NCBI GenBank assembly: GCA_023139655.1
Contig: JAGLNE010000070.1
Location: 1 to 10,962 of the forward strand
Direction: 5' to 3'
DNA length: 10,962 bases
DNA from: Candidatus Parcubacteria bacterium
GTDB lineage: Bacteria > Patescibacteriota > Patescibacteriia > Patescibacteriales > UBA12075
The notes below the pieces were generated by a model. The model did no database searches. It was not told the DNA's origin and was given only the letters and a program-made list of their open reading frames with translations. Numbering within the stretch: the first letter of the stretch is position 1; each line of letters starts with the position of its first letter. Both the position numbers and the translations under genes were made by a program. This document shows, piece by piece, positions 6,489 to 10,962 of the stretch.

Positions 6489-7091
6489 TTATTTCCAATA
6501 TGTATTAGCCGCTAATCGCAAGGTATAGAGCAGTGTAGTGCGAGGAGGGTTTTGTTCGCCGGTGTCAAGGTTAACGGAGCCGGAGCTTACGGTCCCGCTA
6601 TATAAAAACTGCCAGCTGGTAACATTTATGTAATATTTCATGGTTTCTAAAGAAATTAGATAGGCCAAGAGATTATTATATGTGCCACTAGCGTTGATTG
6701 TTAAAGGCACTGTACTGTAGCCGCTAGTTGGATTTGAGTTGTCTAAGCTTAGATTTAACGATTGCGAAATATTATTTTCGCTGGCGATTCCTTCCAGAGT
6801 GGTTATGAATTCCAACTCACGGTTTTGATTGATATATACATCTGCCAATCTGTCAGCAAAAGGTTCAATTTTTTTTACCTTGGCGCTCAAGCTGGCCATA
6901 TTTTTTTCTCTGTTTAATTTTTGTTCCAGTTCAATTTTTTGGGTTACTATTTCCGCCCGTTTGACCTTAATTTCGTTTAGGGTAGGTATTAAGGCAAAAT
7001 AGACAATAAGCGAAGAAGCTCCCAGGAAAATAAAGCCAAGATAGGAAAATTTCTTTTTCAAGTTAAGGTTTTTTAGTTTATTTGAACTCAT
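6489..7091 (-). CDS. pilO: Type IV pilus inner-membrane platform protein PilO
   Basis: This 200-residue protein has the PilO layout: a short basic cytoplasmic tail, one transmembrane helix (about 16-35), a coiled-coil stretch rich in Glu and Lys (about 36-75), and a C-terminal alpha/beta ferredoxin-like region. The latter has the segment GTYNNLLAYLISLETMKYYI, typical of the PilO/GspM fold. PilO pairs with PilN to align the pilus motor with the fibre. I chose the ATG at 7091, which overlaps pilN by 14 bases; a TTG at 7118 would add nine residues and enlarge the overlap to 41 bases. No SD is seen before either start, so coupling to pilN translation is likely. Identification rests on topology, the ferredoxin-like segment and the position after pilM and pilN. 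Confidence 0.88.
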   Translation of the reverse strand: MSSNKLKNLNLKKKFSYLGFIFLGASSLIVYFALIPTLNEIKVKRAEIVTQKIELEQKLNREKNMASLSAKVKKIEPFADRLADVYINQNRELEFITTLEGIASENNISQSLNLSLDNSNPTSGYSTVPLTINASGTYNNLLAYLISLETMKYYINVTSWQFLYSGTVSSGSVNLDTGEQNPPRTTLLYTLRLAANTYWK

Positions 7092-7614
7092 AAGTCTTGA
7101 AGGATGAATTAATTTCAAAGTTTATATTTTCTTTTTCAAGCAAATTTTTTATCGGTAAATTAATCTTCGTAAAATAATTTGACTCTTCAAGTTTTTCTTT
7201 AAGCTGAAGCAGGCTATCACGGGTGGTGGCTATGCCGCTTAAGGAAATTTCTGCATTTTTTTTGTTTACATTGATATTGTTAATATTTATATTTTTGTTT
7301 GATAGCTGATGAAGAAATTCAAAAAGATATGACCAATTCGTGTATTCAGATTGAATGCTCTCAATGTTGGCAAGTGCGCTGTTTAGCTGCCTTACTTGTG
7401 CGCTGTAATTTTCGCTGCCACGGGTTATCAAAGAGGTGTCCTTGACGGTTTCGACAAAATGGATTTGCAGAATTAATAAACACCCGAGATAAGCAGAGGT
7501 GTAAAAGGTGAGGGTAATAAAGATTATTGCCAAAAGATTTTTGTAAGATAAATAAATCGTTTTGGTGTTGATTTCTTTTTTTAATTCCTGCGAGATAATA
7601 TTTAAATTGATCAT
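7078..7614 (-). CDS. pilN: Type IV pilus inner-membrane platform protein PilN
   Basis: The 178-residue protein begins MINLNIIS, a variant of the INLLP-type N-terminal peptide by which PilN docks into cytoplasmic PilM. A transmembrane helix at about 27-50 follows, then a coiled-coil region (about 60-100). The C-terminal region contains a beta-strand/helix pattern (INNINVNKKNAEISLSGIA, then a helix with LLQLKEKLEES), as in the PilN/GspL ferredoxin-like fold. It would join PilM in the cytoplasm to PilO outside the membrane. It starts 3 bases after the pilM stop and overlaps pilO at its end. The Pro of the usual docking motif is absent, which is a mild departure from the family pattern. Confidence 0.9.
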   Translation of the reverse strand: MINLNIISQELKKEINTKTIYLSYKNLLAIIFITLTFYTSAYLGCLLILQIHFVETVKDTSLITRGSENYSAQVRQLNSALANIESIQSEYTNWSYLFEFLHQLSNKNININNINVNKKNAEISLSGIATTRDSLLQLKEKLEESNYFTKINLPIKNLLEKENINFEINSSFKTYEFK

Positions 7615-7617
7615 ATG

Positions 7618-8766
7618 CTAGATTTTGTCTATAAAAATTTTTCTCAGTGCCAGACCAATGACGGTAGTGTAAACAAGTTCATTGTTTTGCGGTTCGGATA
7701 TTTCTGGATTTCCCCCCTTTTTCTTTTTGTCGTTTGATTTAATGTTTGGAGCGACAATAAGGTTCTTTGAAAATTTTTCTCTGCTTTCGTTCAAATGCGT
7801 AAAAATGTTCCCTGACTCAGTGGGCAAATTTAACTTTTCAGTAAATAATCTATCTAAATTTTTGATGTTAGCACCACCACCGGTTAATATGATTTTAGTA
7901 ATTTCTCCTCGTTCGTCATAATGATTATAGTAGAAGTCCAGCCCGGTCTGGAGGCGGTTGATTATTTTTTCAATGGTTACAAGCAAAATATCATGGACTA
8001 TTCCGTGAGCCATAGACTTATCAAGCCCGCAGACAATCTTTGCTTTTTCTGCCTGGTCTTTTTTAATATCTAATGTTTTGGCTATTTCGTCGGTAGTTTC
8101 CTGGCTGGAAATAGGGATACTGACAGACATTACAATAGTGCCGCGTGAATAAATAAACATTTGTGAATTTTTAGCACCAATGTCTATAACGCAGTAATTT
8201 TTATCCAAGGGACCGTGGAATTTTTTTACTTCCTCTTTAAGTAAAGTTCTGGCAATAGCGGTTGATTCAATTTCTAGGGCGACTACAGAGAGCTTAGCCT
8301 TACTTAACACATCAATATATTGATTGACGATATTTTTTGGCGCCGCGCCGATTAAGATATTATGGGTTGATCGGTGTTCGCCAACTACTTGATAGTCGTA
8401 GTACATTTCCTTGCCAGACAAGGGGATATGTTTTTCAATTTCATTTTCCATTATGTCCGCCAAATTATTTGGTGTTTTATTTACGTCAATCAGCTTGATA
8501 AAGGTTTTGTCTTTTGGTAGGCAAGCGACTACTTCCCTTGAAGCAACCCGGCCAAAATTTGGCTTGGTAATAAGTTTATCGATTTTTTTTATTAGAGTTT
8601 CCGGTTGCTTTATTACGCCATTCTCAATTATTCCTTTTTCCAGCGTTTTGTGACCTAGGGCCTGTACCTTAATACTGTCGCGCGAGCGTTTAAGCTGGGC
8701 GATCTTTAAGGATGAATCGGATATATCAAGGCCAAGGGCCGGAGCTTTATGACTGGAAGTAAACAT
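7618..8766 (-). CDS. pilM: Type IV pilus assembly ATPase-fold protein PilM
   Basis: This 382-residue protein has an actin/FtsA-like (ASKHA) fold. LGLDIS (11-16) is the first phosphate motif, VIDIGAKN (193-200) the second, and LTGGGANI (294-301) the adenosine motif. PilM binds ATP and the PilN N-terminus in the cytoplasm, linking the platform to the assembly motors. I chose the ATG at 8766, which directly precedes the conserved core and has AAGG about 9 bases upstream. An in-frame ATG at 8796 would add ten residues (MAGLCRRQIT) encoded by an intergenic repeat and unlike PilM N-termini. A lysine-rich, probably disordered insertion lies near the C-terminus (about 343-363, with KKKKGG). pilN follows after 3 bases. 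Confidence 0.95.
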   Translation of the reverse strand: MFTSSHKAPALGLDISDSSLKIAQLKRSRDSIKVQALGHKTLEKGIIENGVIKQPETLIKKIDKLITKPNFGRVASREVVACLPKDKTFIKLIDVNKTPNNLADIMENEIEKHIPLSGKEMYYDYQVVGEHRSTHNILIGAAPKNIVNQYIDVLSKAKLSVVALEIESTAIARTLLKEEVKKFHGPLDKNYCVIDIGAKNSQMFIYSRGTIVMSVSIPISSQETTDEIAKTLDIKKDQAEKAKIVCGLDKSMAHGIVHDILLVTIEKIINRLQTGLDFYYNHYDERGEITKIILTGGGANIKNLDRLFTEKLNLPTESGNIFTHLNESREKFSKNLIVAPNIKSNDKKKKGGNPEISEPQNNELVYTTVIGLALRKIFIDKI

Positions 8767-8874
8767 AGTTATTTGCCTTCGGCAAAGCCCCGCCACCCTT
8801 TAACAAGCTCAGGACAGGCGAATGGGGCACATGCGAATAAATGTTATTATCTTATATTAAACTATAGCGCGTCA
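8767..8874. repeat. Intergenic dispersed repeat upstream of pilM
   Basis: This 108-base gap in the pilus operon holds, read on the minus strand, ATTCGCATGTGCC plus CATT after one base (8838-8821). A GCCCC...GGGGC imperfect stem follows, enclosing CCTGAGCTTGTTAAAGGG, a sequence close to the CCTGAGCTTGTCGAAGG-type repeat common in bacterial genomes. A small GCC-GAA-GGC hairpin lies near the pilM start. AT-rich sequence at 8841-8870 could hold a promoter for pilM, but no convincing -35/-10 pair is seen. Confidence 0.65.
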
Positions 8875-10167
8875 TTAGTATTCTTCCTCCCAATGCTCAA
8901 TAATTATCGTGGGAGAAGAGGAGGCCGGTCCCAGAGTGTCAACTAAAACATTAACGTCATGTTCTATTGTAAGCCAGCCATAGCATGAATCAATATCAAA
9001 TTTTTGTCCTATTGCCCCACCCTTTACATAGAATGAAGATGTGGTCGTATCCAGGCTGGAAATGTCCATTTCCGCGTTAGAATATATAATCCCCTCAACA
9101 TAGACATGCCCGGTATTCGCCAAGAAGCGCACCTTCTTACCAACTAATATGCCGGATGGTTTTCCAGCGACATAGTTAAATGTAATATCAGGTTTTCCAT
9201 ACATGTTAACTCCGCATTTTTTATAGGATTTTGCTCCGACTATAAAATCGTCTTCCACCACCAAAATTCCGCCCGTTGGGGGGTATTTTAACTCAATCGG
9301 GCCGTTAAGGCTGACACCGCCTCCTATATAGGTAACTTTTTTTGTCAGCACTATTGAACCGCCCATGTTGCTACATAGCTCGTCATCAAAATCTGATTCA
9401 GTATAGTAGCTGCCGGAACTGATAGCCTGATTTTTGTATGAACTCGGGTCAGATGAATTGAAATCTACTGCCGGCATGATCATTGCCGGTATGGTGCCGG
9501 TACCGTTGGCGTAAGACGCCCAATTCGCCGCGTAGATCCAGCCACTGATCGTGGTGCTGGCGTTGCTATGCTCCAGATAATTACCAACCGCGCGCAGATC
9601 GCTGTTAACCATTATTTGCACATTTTGGTTATTTACGTCAAAAGTATTATTTGAATGAGCGCTGCCATTTAAAAAATTAACATAACTGTTAGTAACAGTG
9701 ATGTTACCGTCAGCGTAGCCGGCATTATCTCCAATTACGGAGGTAGAGGTGCCGACTGCGCGGAAAAGATCGGTTTTAAGAATTCGTTGTGAGTAATTTC
9801 CGCCACCGACGTCATAAAGACCGGTAGCGATGATTTCACAGTGGGCGGCGCTGGTGTTACTGGCAATCACGGTATATGAGCCGGAACCGGCGCCAAAGGG
9901 GTCAAGGCGGGTGGTGCTGGTTGACCAGTTATCATTATACATAAAATTATTTTCGTATAAAGGATTATTAACCATCAGCCAGATCATTTCGTTGATTCCT
10001 GCTTCTGCCAGATAATACGAATTAACTCCAGAGGCTTGGCTTTTGGCAATTAGTTGTTCGGTCATGGAGATGCTTAAAAAGAACAAACCTAAAAGAAGTA
10101 ATAATGAAATTATCAAAATGATCAGTATGATAACTACCCCTGATTGATTTTTGGCGTTGTATTGCAT
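8875..10167 (-). CDS. Large PilX/GspK-like pseudopilin with beta-rich C-terminal domain
   Basis: The 430-residue protein has an N-terminus matching PilX/GspK-type prepilins: a short polar leader ending at Gly10, a long hydrophobic helix (11-34), then TEQLIAKSQASG and YYLAEAGINEMIWLM (51-65), the helix with the usual AEAG box. After cleavage at Gly10, position +5 would be Leu rather than Glu, as in GspK-like tip subunits that lack Glu5. The remaining 350 or so residues are rich in Ser, Thr, Asn and Gly, with many short beta strands (for example GGILVVEDDFIVGA and GHVYVEGIIYSNAEMDI) suggestive of a beta-helix or similar stacked fold. Typical PilX proteins are much shorter. Four cysteines lie in the C-terminal region. 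It is likely exposed at the pilus tip, perhaps as an adhesin (inference). It starts 4 bases after the upstream prepilin gene. Confidence 0.82.
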   Translation of the reverse strand: MQYNAKNQSGVVIILIILIISLLLLLGLFFLSISMTEQLIAKSQASGVNSYYLAEAGINEMIWLMVNNPLYENNFMYNDNWSTSTTRLDPFGAGSGSYTVIASNTSAAHCEIIATGLYDVGGGNYSQRILKTDLFRAVGTSTSVIGDNAGYADGNITVTNSYVNFLNGSAHSNNTFDVNNQNVQIMVNSDLRAVGNYLEHSNASTTISGWIYAANWASYANGTGTIPAMIMPAVDFNSSDPSSYKNQAISSGSYYTESDFDDELCSNMGGSIVLTKKVTYIGGGVSLNGPIELKYPPTGGILVVEDDFIVGAKSYKKCGVNMYGKPDITFNYVAGKPSGILVGKKVRFLANTGHVYVEGIIYSNAEMDISSLDTTTSSFYVKGGAIGQKFDIDSCYGWLTIEHDVNVLVDTLGPASSSPTIIIEHWEEEY

Positions 10168-10171
10168 AGGC

Positions 10172-10723
10172 TTAATAATTTCTTATATATACTTTAGAGC
10201 TTATTTGCAGATCAACGTTGGCTTTACTTAAGTTTATAATGATGTTTATCAGGCCATCATCACCTTGAAAATTAATATTGGAAAAATATTCACCTATTAC
10301 CCGGGAGGAAAGAGTAGTGGAAGCCGCTGGAGTGCCGAATTCATCTATACTGCTATGATACACATAAATACTGGGATCAGCCGGGAAATAATAGGCTTTA
10401 TGAGTGCGGTATAATTGTTCATCCTCTAGGTTGTATTTTATATAGGAAATTTCATCTGAATTATGCCCATCTTGGAAAAATATCTCAGAGGTGGTTGCGC
10501 TTACGTCAGTAATTAATTCTTCGGCTTGACGTAGTTCACGCGAAAGGCGGTCAAAACAAACCCGGGCATTTTGGGTTAATTCATTTTGGTTTGTACCCTT
10601 AGTGTAGGTTCTTTGAGCCAAAATAAACATTGAGCCAACCAGTAATATAACCAATAAAAAAAGAGATAGACCGGTTATAACTTCTAACAGAGTAAAGCCT
10701 TGTCGCTGTTTGATCAATGTCAT
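10172..10723 (-). CDS. Prepilin-type protein, GspJ/PilW-like minor pseudopilin
   Basis: The 183-residue protein has a canonical class III signal: leader MTLIKQRQG, cleavage after Gly9, then FTLLEVITGLSLFLLVILLV, with Glu14 as the conserved Glu5 of the mature protein. The prepilin peptidase PilD would cut and N-methylate it. The segment NARVCFDRLSRELRQAEEL (52-70) is characteristic of GspJ/PilW-like minor pseudopilins. The C-terminal part is a beta-rich globular domain (YIKYNL..QLYRTHKAYYF, then VDLQISSKVYIRNY). Together with its neighbours it would prime pilus assembly at the tip. Its ATG directly abuts the stop codon of the preceding gene (zero spacing), and the PilX/GspK-like gene follows 4 bases after its end. 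No SD is visible, so coupled translation is likely. Confidence 0.9.
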   Translation of the reverse strand: MTLIKQRQGFTLLEVITGLSLFLLVILLVGSMFILAQRTYTKGTNQNELTQNARVCFDRLSRELRQAEELITDVSATTSEIFFQDGHNSDEISYIKYNLEDEQLYRTHKAYYFPADPSIYVYHSSIDEFGTPAASTTLSSRVIGEYFSNINFQGDDGLINIIINLSKANVDLQISSKVYIRNY

Positions 10724-10962
10724 TTATCTATTGGTTAAAATTGTTGTTATATTATAGGAATTCTCAATTTTTGAAACAGGGTTCATATAAAATACTGTAG
10801 TGCTTATTTTTTTCATTCCTTGGTCAGTTATGGAGTTTTGCAGGGCGTTATCAATATATTCGGAGGTCGTTTCTCTTTGAAAGAGAGCTCGGTCACTGCC
10901 AGCGTCGCCTAAGGGGTGCTTTACTTCAATTGTGCCGGTCGCGAAATTTTCATAGCCAATTT
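10724..10962 (-). CDS. C-terminal part of a probable minor pseudopilin (partial at window edge)
   Basis: A frame read leftward from the window edge is open for 78 codons and ends in TAA at 10726-10724, immediately before the ATG of the next gene. The visible protein begins IGYENFATGTIEVKHPLGDA and ends YNITTILTNR. It is polar, with alternating beta-like stretches and no transmembrane segment. The gene is too partial to recognise by sequence. Its place just before the GspJ/PilW-like and PilX/GspK-like genes matches that of a GspI/PilV-type pseudopilin, whose N-terminal signal would lie beyond the window. The same frame and zero-gap junction support a real gene rather than chance. Confidence 0.7.
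   Translation of the reverse strand, partial: IGYENFATGTIEVKHPLGDAGSDRALFQRETTSEYIDNALQNSITDQGMKKISTTVFYMNPVSKIENSYNITTILTNR

Noticed and set aside
7092-7118. TTG start for pilO
   Set aside because: It adds nine residues unlike PilO N-termini and enlarges the overlap with pilN to 41 bases; the ATG at 7091 fits better.
8749-8946. Plus-strand open frame across the pilM/pilX-like gap
   Set aside because: It spans the ends of two minus-strand genes and an intergenic repeat; its product has no plausible domain.

Overview
The window most likely comes from a small-genome, AT-rich, Gram-positive-like bacterium, probably of the Candidate Phyla Radiation (Patescibacteria/Parcubacteria type). This is inferred from tightly packed short operons, mostly leaderless or SD-poor starts, a PilM-PilN-PilO pilus module with no visible PilP, a secreted subtilase carrying GxGGGPxxRxFD/DxDxDG repeats, and intergenic palindromic repeats. 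No rRNA or marker gene is present, so the lineage is not proven. The standard bacterial code works throughout. All fourteen visible stop codons are TAA (11) or TAG (3).

Left part (1-6082, + strand): a cell-surface / glycoconjugate cluster. It opens with the C-terminal part of a subtilisin-like protease fused to about 4.5 FG-GAP-like repeats. Next come a UDP-glucuronate-decarboxylase-like NAD-dependent SDR, a DPM1-like GT2 glycosyltransferase, a DUF2304-like small membrane protein and a six-helix membrane protein built of three tandem hairpin repeats. The genes from the SDR to the six-helix protein are separated by only 3-6 bases. After an 81-base gap holding an imperfect palindromic repeat, two GT4 glycosyltransferases follow with a 23-base overlap. 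The SDR could supply a nucleotide sugar, the GT2 could load a lipid carrier with membrane partners, and the GT4 enzymes could extend a glycan. The end product cannot be read from the sequence.

Middle (6083-6247): convergent intergenic space. It holds a 92-base long inverted repeat whose arms each carry a small hairpin, followed by a perfect bidirectional intrinsic terminator serving both converging operons.

Right part (6248-10962, - strand, transcribed right to left): a type IV pilus / pseudopilus operon. In transcription order it holds the C-terminal end of a probable minor pseudopilin, a GspJ/PilW-like prepilin, an unusually large PilX/GspK-like protein with a beta-rich C-terminal region, PilM, PilN, PilO and a small single-helix membrane protein. 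Most genes abut within 0-4 bases or overlap. The exception is a 108-base gap before pilM, which contains a dispersed repeat sharing an 18-base word with the repeat in the left operon. PilM, PilN and PilO would form the inner-membrane alignment platform, and the three pseudopilins probably form an initiation or tip complex.
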